Positions 17,410 to 26,918 of a stretch of 64,000 nucleotides of DNA are shown one piece after another; the stretch's first letter is position 1; the number at the start of each line of letters is the position of its first letter. The notes below the pieces were generated by a model. It saw only the letters and a program-made list of their open reading frames with translations. It did not search any database and was not told the DNA's origin. The translations under genes were made by a program, and so were the position numbers. Origin of the DNA: Streptosporangiaceae bacterium (GTDB lineage: Bacteria; Actinomycetota; Actinomycetes; Streptosporangiales; Streptosporangiaceae); contig JAOPYH010000190.1 of assembly GCA_025964715.1 (NCBI GenBank), forward strand, positions 1-64,000, written 5' to 3'.

Positions 17410-19074
17410 GTGGCGGGGGCAGCGCCGGATGAGACCGTGCTCGAGACTGAGACCGTGCTCGAGAAGGTGACGGCCGCCGTACCGACGGCCGAACCGGCGG
17501 CACCGACCGGAACCGGAGCTCCGAGCACCGAATCCGCGGTCAGGGCGGGTGCCGCGGCACCCGGAACGCCGGCCGCCCGCCGGGTCCGTGGCCTCGGTTT
17601 CTGGGCCCTCGTGGGCCGGCATCGGCCCCTCACGGTGGTTCTCACGGTGGGCGCGCTGCTGCGGGTCGTGACGCTGCTGGGCTACCGGCCGGCGATGTGG
17701 TTCAACGACTCCTTCGACTACCTGCACGTGGCCATGCGGCCCTACCCGCATCCGATCCGGCCGGACGGCTATTCGTTCCTGCTTCTGATCCTGCGGCCCT
17801 TCCACAGCTTCGCGCTGGTCGTGGCGATCCAGCACCTCATGGGCCTGGCCATGGGCGTCATGATCTATGCCCTGCTCCGGCAGCGGTTCGGGCTGCCCGG
17901 ATGGGGCGCGGCGCTGCCCACGATCCCCGTCCTGCTGGACGCCTATCAGATCCAGCTCGAGCACGTCATCCTCTCGGACGTCCCCTTCACGTTCCTGGTG
18001 GTCTCGGCCGTCACGCTCCTGCTGTGGTGGGCCAGGCCGTCGTGGAAGGTCGGGGCCGCGGCCGGGCTCATCCTCGCGCTGGCCACGCTGACCCGCTCGG
18101 TCGGCATGCCCGTCCTCGCGGCCGTCCTGGCCTTCATGGTCCTGCGGCGGATCCCGTGGCGAGTGACCGCGGCCTTGATCGGGGTGTGCGCGGTACCTCT
18201 GCTGGCGTACATGGGCTGGTTCCAAACCAGCCATGGAAAATTCACCATGACCGAGAGCAGCGGGATCTTCCTCTTCGCCCGGGTCTACAAGTTCGCCGAC
18301 TGCGACAAGATCAAGCCGCCGGTCGAGGAAATGCCGCTGTGCGTGCTGTCCAAGAACCGGCTGCCGTTCTCCCAGGACGGCATCTGGAACCGCAGCTCGC
18401 CGCTACTGCGCAATGAGCCCGAGCGTTTCACGCCGCGGCAGAACGTCCTGGCCGGCGACTTCTCCAAGCGGGCCATCCTGGCTCAGCCGGACGACTACCT
18501 GAGGGTCATGGCGGGCGACTTCTTCAGGGTCTTCAAGTGGAACCGGACGATCTTCCCCGACTGGGCCACCTACGCGCAGTACGAGTTCAGCCCGCAGTCG
18601 TCGGACCTGCCCCAGTGGCGGATGAGCCGGGACGCCACCGCCGCGCAGGAGGCCGCGCAGTACGAGCAGGGACGCGCCAGGCCCAAGGTCGTGGAGCCGT
18701 TCGCCGGGATCATGCGCCGCTATCAGGACTACGCCTACCTGCACGGCACGCTGCTGGGCGTGATCGTGCTCATGGGGCTGGTCGGGCTCGGCGCGTTCTG
18801 GCGACGCTTCGGCGGGGCCGCGCTCCTGCCGTGGATGACGGCCGTGGGGCTGCTGCTGGCGCCCGCCGCCACCGCCGAGTTCGACTACCGCTACGTCCTT
18901 CCGGCGGTGCCGCTCGCCTGCCTGGCCGCGGCACTCGCCTTCACCCCCGAGGCCCGGGAACGCCTCCGCCGCGGTGTACGGACCCTCCCCCGGCCGCGGC
19001 GGCGCGACCGCTCGGCCGAACGGCCTCGCCAGGAGCAGGAGCCGGACAAGGTGGCCGAGCCGGTCGCCTCCTGA
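17410..19074 (+). CDS. Multi-membrane-spanning GT-C-type glycosyltransferase-like protein
   Basis: Polytopic membrane protein of 554 residues. An Ala/Pro-rich cytoplasmic N-terminus with a duplicated ETVLETETVLE stretch precedes roughly ten hydrophobic segments. The first loop carries FNDSFDYLHVAM, an acidic motif in the place where GT-C enzymes keep their catalytic Asp. This resembles lipid-carrier-dependent glycosyltransferases but I cannot assign a named family. GTG at 17410 is chosen because GGAGGAGGG sits 6 bases upstream; TTG at 17371 and ATG at 17380 are alternatives. It is divergent from the GT2 gene, which may supply its polyprenyl-phosphate sugar. Confidence 0.78.
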   Translation: MAGAAPDETVLETETVLEKVTAAVPTAEPAAPTGTGAPSTESAVRAGAAAPGTPAARRVRGLGFWALVGRHRPLTVVLTVGALLRVVTLLGYRPAMWFNDSFDYLHVAMRPYPHPIRPDGYSFLLLILRPFHSFALVVAIQHLMGLAMGVMIYALLRQRFGLPGWGAALPTIPVLLDAYQIQLEHVILSDVPFTFLVVSAVTLLLWWARPSWKVGAAAGLILALATLTRSVGMPVLAAVLAFMVLRRIPWRVTAALIGVCAVPLLAYMGWFQTSHGKFTMTESSGIFLFARVYKFADCDKIKPPVEEMPLCVLSKNRLPFSQDGIWNRSSPLLRNEPERFTPRQNVLAGDFSKRAILAQPDDYLRVMAGDFFRVFKWNRTIFPDWATYAQYEFSPQSSDLPQWRMSRDATAAQEAAQYEQGRARPKVVEPFAGIMRRYQDYAYLHGTLLGVIVLMGLVGLGAFWRRFGGAALLPWMTAVGLLLAPAATAEFDYRYVLPAVPLACLAAALAFTPEARERLRRGVRTLPRPRRRDRSAERPRQEQEPDKVAEPVAS

Positions 19075-19089
19075 CCGATCTGGTGGACG

Positions 19090-19395
19090 TCAGTAGGCGT
19101 GCAGCCGCCGGAGCCGGAACAGCAGGTCGAGATCGTCCACCCGCTGCGGCCTCGGCAGCGGCCGGCGCACCACGGTGGTCCTCGATGGGAAGGTCTGGAC
19201 CGCACAGCCGTGGCAGACCGGGCACATGAGTTCCGTCCACGGCGACGTGCTGCACTGGCCGTCGTGGCGGTAGCCCACCGCGTCCCCGCCATGTCCGTCC
19301 GGTACGTACCAGACCTCGTAGCTTTCCTGCCATTCGTGCAGGCAGGACAGGCATTCGTAGCGCCAGACCTCGAGCGCGATGAGTGGCTCACGCAT
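19090..19395 (-). CDS. Small zinc-ribbon-like hypothetical protein
   Basis: A protein of 101 residues with paired cysteines (YECLSCLHEW near the start and MCPVCHGCAV mid-protein) that could hold a zinc ion. It has no membrane segment. Its function is unknown. ATG at 19395 is preferred because AGGG lies 10 bases upstream; another ATG at 19404 adds three residues. It converges with the GT-C gene, only 15 bases apart. Confidence 0.7.
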   Translation of the reverse strand: MREPLIALEVWRYECLSCLHEWQESYEVWYVPDGHGGDAVGYRHDGQCSTSPWTELMCPVCHGCAVQTFPSRTTVVRRPLPRPQRVDDLDLLFRLRRLHAY

Positions 19396-19516
19396 GGCAC
19401 TCATTCCCTTGCGGAGGGTTCACCCCACTGTGGACCGCTCCATTCAATGTGGCCCCGTCCGGTGCGGCCTGTCAGCCCATGTCGAGCTTTTGTAGTGTGG
19501 CGCCGGAGCCGGGGTT

Positions 19517-20365
19517 TTATCCCCGGGCGGCCACCACGGCGTCGTAGACCACGCGTTTGGGCAGGTGGTTGTCCTTGGCGACGTCCGCGATGGCCTGCTT
19601 GCGCGGCAGCCCCGCGGCCTCCCGCGCGGCGACCTCGGCGGCGAGTTCGCCGGGGTCGGAGATGGCCGGACGCTCCGGCGCTCCGGCGACCACGACGGTG
19701 ATCTCCCCCCTGACGCCCTCCTCGGCCCACGCCGCGAGCTCCCCGAGCGGGCCCCGCCGTACCTCCTCATAGGTCTTCGTCAGCTCACGGCAGACGGCGG
19801 CGCGGCGGTCCGTCCCCAGCGCGCCGGCCATGGCGCCGAGGGAGGCGGCGAGCCGATGCGGGGCCTCGAAGAAGACCATGGTGCGCGGCTCGGTGCTGAG
19901 CGACTCCAGCCGGGACGACCGCTCGCCGGGTTTACGCGGCAGGAACCCCTCGAAGCAGAAGCGGTCCGTCGGCAGACCGGAGATGACCAGCGCGGTGGTG
20001 ACGGCGGACGGCCCCGGCAGGACGGTGACGGGCACGTCCTGGTCCACCGCCGCGACCACGAGGCGATAGCCGGGGTCGGACACGCCGGGCAGTCCCGCGT
20101 CCGTGACGACGAAGACGTCCCGGCCGCTCAGCAGGTCCCCGACGAGCTCCTGTGCCCGGGCGCGTTCGTTGGCGTCGTAATAGGACACGATCTTGGCGTT
20201 GAGCTCCACGCCCAGATCGGCGGCGAGCCGGCGCAACCGACGGGTGTCCTCGGCGGCGATGACGTCGGCGTCCCGCAGCGCGCTGCGAAAGCGATCCGAC
20301 GCGTCGTCCGGGCGCCCGATCGGCGCCGCGGCCAGGATCAGGGTGCCCTTCTCGTTGCTCGTCAC
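19517..20365 (-). CDS. rsmI: 16S rRNA (cytidine-1402-2'-O)-methyltransferase
   Basis: Tetrapyrrole-methylase-fold enzyme that 2'-O-methylates C1402 in the ribosomal P site. Signatures are LILAAAPIGRPDD at the N-terminus, DVIAAEDTRRLRRL, VTDAGLPGVSDPG and LPGPSAVTTALVISGL. The 282-residue length is normal. The GTG start has no SD. GACAAT lies exactly 6 bases upstream as a -10, so the message is probably leaderless. It is divergent from pmt, a neighbour pair conserved in actinobacteria. Confidence 0.95.
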   Translation of the reverse strand: MTSNEKGTLILAAAPIGRPDDASDRFRSALRDADVIAAEDTRRLRRLAADLGVELNAKIVSYYDANERARAQELVGDLLSGRDVFVVTDAGLPGVSDPGYRLVVAAVDQDVPVTVLPGPSAVTTALVISGLPTDRFCFEGFLPRKPGERSSRLESLSTEPRTMVFFEAPHRLAASLGAMAGALGTDRRAAVCRELTKTYEEVRRGPLGELAAWAEEGVRGEITVVVAGAPERPAISDPGELAAEVAAREAAGLPRKQAIADVAKDNHLPKRVVYDAVVAARG

Positions 20366-20366
20366 A

Positions 20367-20378
20367 GGACAATTGTCC
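20367..20378. promoter_or_regulatory. 12-bp palindrome over the rsmI promoter
   Basis: GGACAATTGTCC is a perfect 12-bp palindrome one base upstream of the rsmI GTG. It overlaps the presumed -10 (GACAAT). It could be an operator or chance symmetry; no regulator is nearby. Confidence 0.35.
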
Positions 20379-20454
20379 CGGCAATCGAAAGGGCGGGCGA
20401 CCGGGCGTCCGGCACCGCCGCCGTGGTCCTACGGACTCACCGGCCCGGCGCCCG

Positions 20455-20460
20455 TACGAT
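20455..20460 (+). promoter_or_regulatory. -10 element of a leaderless pmt promoter
   Basis: TACGAT is followed by six bases and the ATG at 20467. No SD is present near either in-frame ATG (20461 or 20467). The spacing decides the start at 20467. Confidence 0.6.
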
Positions 20461-20466
20461 ATGCGA

Positions 20467-22041
20467 ATGGCGACGACCGAACTCGGGCCGATGACCAAGA
20501 GCGTGGAACGACGCCGCCCGCCGTCGATGCGGGACTGGCTGTCGGTGCCGATACCGGGCGTTCCGCTGCTCGGCTGGATCGGCCCGCTGATCATCACCGC
20601 GTTCGCCGCCTTCCTTCGGTTCGACCGGCTCTCGGTCCCGGCCGCCGTGGTCTTCGACGAGACCTACTACGCCAAGGACTCCCTGGCGCTGCTGAAGTTC
20701 GGGTATGAGCACAACACGGTCAAGGACGCCGACTCGATCCTCATCCACCAGGGCGCCAGCGCCGCCCACAGCCGGATCTGGGCCGACGGCGGCAGCTTCG
20801 TGGCCCACCCGCCGGCCGGCAAATGGATGATCGCCATCGGCGAGTGGCTCTTCGGCGCCACCCCCTTCGGCTGGCGGTTCATGGCCGCCCTCATCGGCTC
20901 GCTGTCCGTGCTGGTCCTGTGCCGCGTAGCGCGCCGCATGACCGGCTCGACCCTGCTCGGCTGTGCCGCCGGCCTCCTGATGGCCTTGGACGGCCTGCAC
21001 CTGGTGTCGAGCCGCACCGCGCTGCTCGACATCTTCGTGATGTTCTGGATCCTCGCCGCCTTCGCCTGCCTGGTCGCCGACCGTGACCGCTCGCGCGCCG
21101 CACTGGCGGCCAAGCTCGGACCCGGAGACGAAGCCGGGTTCGGGCCCTTCGTGTTCCACGGCTGGCGCGTCCTGGCCGGCCTGTGCCTCGGCCTCGCCTG
21201 CGCGACCAAGTGGACGGGCCTGTTCTACGTCGTGGTGTTCGGCGTCATGGCCGTGATCTGGGACCTCGGGGCGCGGCGGGCGGCCCGGGTGCCGCGCCCG
21301 TACGCGGGCACCCTCGCCCTCGACGCGGTTCCGGCGTTCCTGTCGCTCGTGGTGGTCGCGCTGATCACCTACATCGCCACATGGTCCGGATGGATCTTCA
21401 ACGCCGGTGGCTGGGGACGCGGCAAGGTCGCGAGCAACGTGCTGATGCGCCCCTTCGAGGCGATGCCCGATCTCTGGCGCTATCACACGGCGGTGTGGAA
21501 CTTCCACACCACCTTGCACGCGAAACACCCGTACCAGTCCTGGCCGTGGGACTGGCCGGTGCTGCATCGTCCTGTCGCGTTCTTCTACACCGAGCCGAAG
21601 ACCGGCTGTGCCGCGGCCAAGTGCTCCCGCGAGATCCTCGGCATCGGCACGCCCTCGATCTGGTGGGCGGCCCTGGTGGCGCTCCTCCTGCTCACCTTCG
21701 TATGGCTGCGGCGCCGCGACTGGCGCGCCGGGGCGATCCTGCTCGGCTATCTCGCCGGGTGGCTGCCCTGGTTCTACTACGCGCTGGACAAGCGGACGAT
21801 GTTCCTGTTCTACGCGATGCCGATGCTGCCGTTCATGGTGCTCGCGATCGTCCTGTGCCTCGGCATGCTGATCGGCCCGGCCCGCGACACCGGTCCGCGC
21901 CGCGTCCTCGGCACGGCCGCGGCCGGCGCCTATGTCCTCGTGGTCCTCGCCAACTTCCTGTGGTTCTATCCCGTGCTCGCCGCCAAGGTGATCCCCTACA
22001 CCACCTGGCGCGAGATCGTGCGGTTCCACAGCTGGATCTGA
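20467..22041 (+). CDS. pmt: Protein O-mannosyltransferase (PMT family, GT39)
   Basis: Polytopic membrane enzyme that transfers mannose from polyprenyl-phosphate-mannose to Ser/Thr of exported proteins. The catalytic acidic pair is in VVFDETYYAKD in the first external loop. HPPAGKWMIAIGEW and about eleven hydrophobic segments follow the family pattern, with PWFYYALDKRTMFLFYAMPM near the C-terminus. The length of 524 residues is normal. The start at 20467 fits the leaderless spacing. It is divergent from rsmI. The GT2 gene at 15.9-17.1 kb is a possible maker of its lipid-linked donor. Confidence 0.93.
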   Translation: MATTELGPMTKSVERRRPPSMRDWLSVPIPGVPLLGWIGPLIITAFAAFLRFDRLSVPAAVVFDETYYAKDSLALLKFGYEHNTVKDADSILIHQGASAAHSRIWADGGSFVAHPPAGKWMIAIGEWLFGATPFGWRFMAALIGSLSVLVLCRVARRMTGSTLLGCAAGLLMALDGLHLVSSRTALLDIFVMFWILAAFACLVADRDRSRAALAAKLGPGDEAGFGPFVFHGWRVLAGLCLGLACATKWTGLFYVVVFGVMAVIWDLGARRAARVPRPYAGTLALDAVPAFLSLVVVALITYIATWSGWIFNAGGWGRGKVASNVLMRPFEAMPDLWRYHTAVWNFHTTLHAKHPYQSWPWDWPVLHRPVAFFYTEPKTGCAAAKCSREILGIGTPSIWWAALVALLLLTFVWLRRRDWRAGAILLGYLAGWLPWFYYALDKRTMFLFYAMPMLPFMVLAIVLCLGMLIGPARDTGPRRVLGTAAAGAYVLVVLANFLWFYPVLAAKVIPYTTWREIVRFHSWI

Positions 22042-22086
22042 CGGCGCTTTCCGGAGCCGTCGAGGTGAACGGCGCCGTGGCGGCCT

Positions 22087-23103
22087 TCAGCGCACGCCCT
22101 GCCCGTTGACGGACGCGACGGGGGCGGTGGAGGCACGGACCACCAGCTCAACGGGGAGCGAGACCGAACCCGGTCGCCGGCCGTCGAGCAGCTCCAGCAG
22201 CGCCGCCATGCCCTGGGCGCCGAGTTGCTCCGCCGGCAGCCGTACGGTCGTCAGCTCCGGCTCGACCGCCCGGGCCAGCAGCATGTCGTCGAAGCCGGTG
22301 ATCGACAGGTCCGCGGGGACGTCGAGCCCGAGCTCCCGGGCGGCCTTGTAAGCACCCGCGGCGATCAGATCGTCATCGCAGACCAGCGCGGTCGGCCGGT
22401 CGCGGCGGTGGAGCAGCCGGCCAGCGGCCGTGCGGGCCGCGCCGATCTCGATAGCGGTCCGGCCGCTGGTCAGCACACCGGCCGGCAGGTCGCGCACCGC
22501 TCCGGCCAGCGCACCGGCCCGGGCGCGGAACGTCCACGCGTCGACCGACGCCGCGACATGCCCGATCCGGCGATGCCCCAGCGCGGCGAGGTGGCCGACG
22601 ACCGCGCGGGTCCCGCCGGCCACATCGAAGTTGACGGTCGGAGCCTCGCCCGCCGGGTCGCTGTCCAGCATCACCTGAGGCAGCGGATCGAGCTCACCGA
22701 GGACGTCGACCGCCATGGAAGAGGCCAGGATGCCGTCGATCGCCTCATGCGCGGCGGCGAAGGGACTCCGGGCCAGGCCCGTGACCTCCGGCCACGGATA
22801 GACCACGACGCCGAAGCCGTGCGCGGCCGCCGCGCGGGCCGCGCCCGTGTGGACGCCGCCGAAGAACATGCTGGTCAGCGTCGGCACGACCAGGAGCACT
22901 GTCCTGTTGCGGCCCAGCCGCAGGTTGCGCGCCGCCAGGTTGGGCCGGTAGCCCAGGCGCACCGCCGCATCCCGCACGGACTGCGCGGTGCCCGGCGAGA
23001 TCCGGCCCGCCCACTTGCCGGCCAAGACGATCGAGACCGTGGACTGCGAGACGCCGGCGGCCTGCGCGACGTCCCTGCTGGTCGGCCGGCCGGTCTTCCG
23101 CAC
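22087..23103 (-). CDS. LacI-family transcriptional regulator
   Basis: Repressor of 338 residues. The N-terminal LacI helix-turn-helix is clear (TSRDVAQAAGVSQSTVSIVL), followed by the hinge region (RLGYRPNLAARNLR). The periplasmic-binding-like sensor domain carries the usual SITGFDDMLLARAVEPELTT near the end. The second of two adjacent GTG codons (23103) is chosen, because AAGGAGG ends 6 bases upstream. It is divergent from an MFS exporter, with two ATACGTAT operators between them, so it probably regulates itself and the transporter. Its inducer is unknown. Confidence 0.9.
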   Translation of the reverse strand: MRKTGRPTSRDVAQAAGVSQSTVSIVLAGKWAGRISPGTAQSVRDAAVRLGYRPNLAARNLRLGRNRTVLLVVPTLTSMFFGGVHTGAARAAAAHGFGVVVYPWPEVTGLARSPFAAAHEAIDGILASSMAVDVLGELDPLPQVMLDSDPAGEAPTVNFDVAGGTRAVVGHLAALGHRRIGHVAASVDAWTFRARAGALAGAVRDLPAGVLTSGRTAIEIGAARTAAGRLLHRRDRPTALVCDDDLIAAGAYKAARELGLDVPADLSITGFDDMLLARAVEPELTTVRLPAEQLGAQGMAALLELLDGRRPGSVSLPVELVVRASTAPVASVNGQGVR

Positions 23104-23155
23104 CACGCGCCTCCTTCTCAACGGCATCACACTAGAGCCCCAGGCCGCCTTCGTG

Positions 23156-23184
23156 ATACGTATGGCTCGCTCAGTAATACGTAT
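23156..23184. promoter_or_regulatory. Twin ATACGTAT operators between lacI-type gene and MFS gene
   Basis: Two identical perfect palindromes ATACGTAT lie at 23156-23163 and 23177-23184. Their centres are 21 bases apart, two helical turns, so one dimer can sit on each on the same DNA face. The flanks are also alike (TGATACGTATGGC and TAATACGTATGAC). Confidence 0.7.
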
Positions 23185-23198
23185 GACTAGGAGGATCG

Positions 23199-24413
23199 AT
23201 GCGGGCGTACCTCGAGTTCCTGCGGACCCCGTATGCCACCCGGCTCCTCGGCGGCACGCTCCTCGGACGGCTGCCCAACGGCATGGGGATCCTCGCCGTC
23301 GTGCTCTTCACGAGGGCGCAGGGCGGCGGATACTCCCTCGCGGGCGCGCTGGCGGCGGTGCATGGTCTGGCGGGCGCGGCCGGCCAGCCCGTGCTCGGCC
23401 GGGCCATGGACCGGCTCGGCCAGTCCCGGGTCCTGCTGACCGGCGCGGTCCTGTCCGCCGTGGGCTTCGGGGCGTTCGCCTTCGCCGGGCTGAGCCCCCT
23501 GCCGGTGGCCGTCGGCGCCGTCGTGCTGGCCGGGTTCACCAGTCCCCCGCTGGAGGCCGGGCTGCGGGCGCTGTGGCCGGCGGTGCTGCCGAGCCCGGCT
23601 CAGGTTCAAGCCGCCTACGCGCTGGACGCCGCCGCGCAAGAGGTGATCTTCACCGTCGGCCCGCTGCTCGTGGTCGGGGCCGCGGCACTGTCTCCCGGAC
23701 TCGCGCTGCTGCTCACCGGAGCGCTCGGAGTGGCCGGCACCATCGTCGTCACCACCTCCCGGCCCTCGCGCTCGTGGCGCGGTGCAGCGCGAGAGGCCGA
23801 CTGGGCGGGCGCCCTGCGGTCCCCGGGTCTGCGGCTGCTGCTGATGGCGCTCGGGTCCGTGGGGATCGCGCTGGGCGTTCTGAGCGTGGCCGTCGTCACC
23901 TACGCCGACGCGATCGGGACCGCGACGGCCTCCGGCCTGCTGCTGGCCGCCAACGCGGCCGGAGCCCTGGCCGGTGGTCTCGTCTACGGTGCCCGGCCCA
24001 GGACCGGTCCCGCACATCGCCGGCTGCCGCTGCTGATGACCGGGCTCGCGGTGGGTTACCTGCCGCTCATGGCCGCGCCCGGGCTGCCGCTGATGCTCGG
24101 CCTGGCCTTCGTCAGCGGCCTCTTTCTGGCCCCGGTGCTGGCCTGCAGCTTCACGATCGTGGACGGGCTCGCACCGCGGGGCACGGTCACGGAGGCGTTC
24201 GCATGGGTGGTGGCCGCGATGGGCGGCGGCGCCGCACTGGGATCGGCGGCCGCAGGCGTGGCCGGTGATCTCGCGGGGGTGTCCGGCGCCTTCGCCGGTG
24301 AGGCCGTGGGTGGTCTGCTGGCCCTGGGCCTGTGCCTGCTCGGCCGGCGCCTGCTGCGCCGCGCCGACCGTCCGGTGGACACGGTCGCGCAGGCCCAGCC
24401 CTCGTCGGCCTGA
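23199..24413 (+). CDS. MFS transporter
   Basis: Twelve-segment major facilitator protein of 404 residues with the typical two halves. The cytoplasmic loop after helix 2 reads GRAMDRLGQSRVL, a form of the MFS signature. The substrate cannot be deduced. Overall the protein resembles small drug or sugar exporters. ATG at 23199 follows GGAGGATCG closely. It is divergent from the LacI-type repressor and very likely controlled by it through 23156-23184. Confidence 0.88.
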   Translation: MRAYLEFLRTPYATRLLGGTLLGRLPNGMGILAVVLFTRAQGGGYSLAGALAAVHGLAGAAGQPVLGRAMDRLGQSRVLLTGAVLSAVGFGAFAFAGLSPLPVAVGAVVLAGFTSPPLEAGLRALWPAVLPSPAQVQAAYALDAAAQEVIFTVGPLLVVGAAALSPGLALLLTGALGVAGTIVVTTSRPSRSWRGAAREADWAGALRSPGLRLLLMALGSVGIALGVLSVAVVTYADAIGTATASGLLLAANAAGALAGGLVYGARPRTGPAHRRLPLLMTGLAVGYLPLMAAPGLPLMLGLAFVSGLFLAPVLACSFTIVDGLAPRGTVTEAFAWVVAAMGGGAALGSAAAGVAGDLAGVSGAFAGEAVGGLLALGLCLLGRRLLRRADRPVDTVAQAQPSSA

Positions 24414-24453
24414 AATTTACCCACTTCTAACCGAGACACGGTAGACAAAGGCC

Positions 24454-25488
24454 ATGGAACGGAGCTCCGAGGCGGCGAACTCGGCCACACACGAAGGCGA
24501 CAAGATCGGCACGCAGCCGCCGCGGACCCGTGCGTGGCGGGACGGCAAGCTCGAGGCCAAGGGCTTCCCCGTAGCCGATATCAGCGAATATCTGAAGTCC
24601 GACGACATGGTGGTGTGGCTGGATCTGTGCGGTCCCCACGCACAGGAGCTCCGCGTTATCAGTGAAGAGCTCGGGCTCGACGAGGTCGCGATCGAGGACG
24701 CGGTCAGCCGGCACGAACGGGCCAAGCTGGACCGCTATCCGGGCTATCTGTTCCTGAACGCCTACGACGTACGGCTGGACACCGCCAGCGGCCGCCTGGT
24801 TACCACGGAGGTGTCGGCGTTCATCACCGACCGCGCCTTCGTGACCATCCAGCAGGACGATCTCTTCGACGTGGACGAGCTGATCCGGCGCTGGGACGCG
24901 GACACGGGTCAGGCCGAACACGGGGTCGCCCACCTCCTGCACGGGCTCCTCGACATGCTCGTGGACCGGCACTTCACGGCCGTACAGGCCCTGGACGAGA
25001 AACTCGAGGACCTCGAGGACCTCCTGTTCGACGAGAAGACCTCCGATCAGGCGATGCAGCGCTACAGCTTCCAGCTGCGCAAGAGTCTCGTACTGCTGCG
25101 CCGGGTCGTGCTGCCGATGCGGGAGGTCGTGAACACCCTCCTCCGGCGGGACCTGCATGTCGTCCCTTCGGCCATGGCGCCCTTGTACCAGGACCTCTAC
25201 GATCACGTGCTGCGGGCCACTGAATGGACCGAGAGCCTGCGGGACCTCGTGGCGACGATCCAGGAGACCCGCATCGCCCTCCAGGGCAACCGGCTCAACG
25301 AGGTGATGAAGAAGCTGACCAGCTGGGCGGCGATCATCGCCGTGCCCACCGCGGTGACCGGCTTCTACGGGATGAACGTCCCCTATCCGGGGATGAGCCA
25401 CCACTCGGGGTTCGTGGCCTGCGTGATCATCCTGCTCGTCACCAGCGCCGGGCTGTTCGGGATCTTCAAATGGCGCGACTGGATCTGA
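24454..25488 (+). CDS. corA: CorA-family magnesium/cobalt transporter
   Basis: Pentameric divalent-cation channel. A large acidic and helical N-terminal domain of about 280 residues precedes two C-terminal membrane segments. The selectivity motif GMN is present in FYGMNVPYPGM, and the protein ends with the basic KWRDWI. The 344-residue length is normal. The ATG has only AAAGG 2 bases away, while TAGACA lies 6 bases upstream, so the message may be leaderless. It converges with xylB. Confidence 0.93.
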   Translation: MERSSEAANSATHEGDKIGTQPPRTRAWRDGKLEAKGFPVADISEYLKSDDMVVWLDLCGPHAQELRVISEELGLDEVAIEDAVSRHERAKLDRYPGYLFLNAYDVRLDTASGRLVTTEVSAFITDRAFVTIQQDDLFDVDELIRRWDADTGQAEHGVAHLLHGLLDMLVDRHFTAVQALDEKLEDLEDLLFDEKTSDQAMQRYSFQLRKSLVLLRRVVLPMREVVNTLLRRDLHVVPSAMAPLYQDLYDHVLRATEWTESLRDLVATIQETRIALQGNRLNEVMKKLTSWAAIIAVPTAVTGFYGMNVPYPGMSHHSGFVACVIILLVTSAGLFGIFKWRDWI

Positions 25489-25503
25489 CTCCGACAGCTG
25501 CGA

Positions 25504-26886
25504 TCAGGGGCGGGTCAGGACGCTGTCGCGGGCCTGCGCATAGCGCTCGCGTACGGCCGGTGCGGGGTCTGCCTCGTGCCGGGCGAATCCCGCACGGGTG
25601 CGGTGCGGCGGCTCGTCGCCCCCGACGAGCGCCCACGCGGCCTGCCTGGCGGCCCCCTCCGCGACGTATTCGCCCGCGGGGGGCACCAGCACGGGACGGC
25701 CGAGGACGCTCGGGGCGATGCGCCGCACGGCCACCGACCTGGCGCCGCCCCCGACCAGCAGGACCCGCTCGATGTTCACGCCGACCCCCGCCAGGGCGTC
25801 CAGCCCGTCCGCGAGCCCGCACAGCATGCCTTCCACTGCGGCGCGGGCGAGGTGCTCAGGCGTCGCGGTGGAGAGCCTCAGCCCGTGCACCGCGCCGGTG
25901 GCCTCCGGCCGGTTGGGGGTGCGCTCCCCTTCCAGATAGGGCACGAGGACCAGGCCGTCCGCGCCCGGAGGCCCGGCGAGCGCCAGCTCGGACAGCCGCC
26001 CATGGTCCACGCCCAGCATGCGGGCCGCGGCGTCGAGCACCCGGGCCGCGTTCAGCGTGCAGACCAGGGGCAGGAACCGGCCGGTGGCGTCCGCGAACCC
26101 GGCCACGGCTCCACTCGGGTCGGCGGACGGCAGGTCGCTCACCGCGAACACCGTGCCGGAGGTGCCCAGCGAGACGACGACGTCGCCGGGTCGCGTGCCG
26201 ACGGCCAGCGCCGCCGCCATGTTGTCGCCGGTGCCCGCGGAGACGACCGCGCCGCCGTCCGTACGGCCCGCCGGGATGGACGGATCGAGGACCTCCGGCA
26301 GGTCCGGTGTCCGGCCCAGGGCCCGCTGAAGGAGGTCGGTCCGATAGACGCCTTGCGCCGGTGACCAGTACCCCGTGCCCGAGGCGTCACCGCGGTCGGT
26401 CACCAGATTGCCCGTGAGGCGCCAGGTCAGGTAGTCGTGCGGCAGGCAGACCCTGGCCGTACGGGCGGCGGCCTCCGGCTCGTGCTCGGCGAGCCAGCGC
26501 AGCTTGGTGACGGTGAACGCCGCGACCGGGACACTACCGACCGCCTCGGCCCAGGCCGACGGCCCACCCAGCTCGGCGATGAGGTCGTCAGCGGCGCCGG
26601 CCGAGCGGGTGTCGTTCCACAGCAGCGCGGGCCGTACGACCTCGCCGTCCTCGTCCAGGCACACCATGCCGTGCTGCTGCCCGGCCACCCCGACGGCGGC
26701 GACGTCGTCGAGGCCACCTGCGGCCGCCAGGGCCTCGGTGAGCGCTTGCCACCAGGCAGCGGGATCGGCCTCGGTCCCGTCCGGATGCGGAGCCTGCCCG
26801 CGCCGGATGACCACTCCGGTCTCCGCGTCGCAGACCACGACCTTGCAGGACTGGGTCGAGGAGTCGACTCCGGCGACAAGCGGCAT
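25504..26886 (-). CDS. xylB: Xylulokinase
   Basis: FGGY-family sugar kinase converting D-xylulose to xylulose-5-phosphate. The N-terminus has [15 protein letters not shown], then [10 protein letters not shown] with the substrate-contacting residues, LLWNDTRS, and [12 protein letters not shown] plus [10 protein letters not shown] near the C-terminus. The length of 460 residues is normal. ATG at 26886 is used because AGAGAGG lies 9 bases upstream; the 160 codons open further upstream overlap xylA in another frame. It follows xylA by 32 bases, so they form an operon. Confidence 0.93.
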   Translation of the reverse strand: MPLVAGVDSSTQSCKVVVCDAETGVVIRRGQAPHPDGTEADPAAWWQALTEALAAAGGLDDVAAVGVAGQQHGMVCLDEDGEVVRPALLWNDTRSAGAADDLIAELGGPSAWAEAVGSVPVAAFTVTKLRWLAEHEPEAAARTARVCLPHDYLTWRLTGNLVTDRGDASGTGYWSPAQGVYRTDLLQRALGRTPDLPEVLDPSIPAGRTDGGAVVSAGTGDNMAAALAVGTRPGDVVVSLGTSGTVFAVSDLPSADPSGAVAGFADATGRFLPLVCTLNAARVLDAAARMLGVDHGRLSELALAGPPGADGLVLVPYLEGERTPNRPEATGAVHGLRLSTATPEHLARAAVEGMLCGLADGLDALAGVGVNIERVLLVGGGARSVAVRRIAPSVLGRPVLVPPAGEYVAEGAARQAAWALVGGDEPPHRTRAGFARHEADPAPAVRERYAQARDSVLTRP

Positions 26887-26918
26887 ATCGGTGTGCCTCT
26901 CTGTTCGATGGGCCCTGG

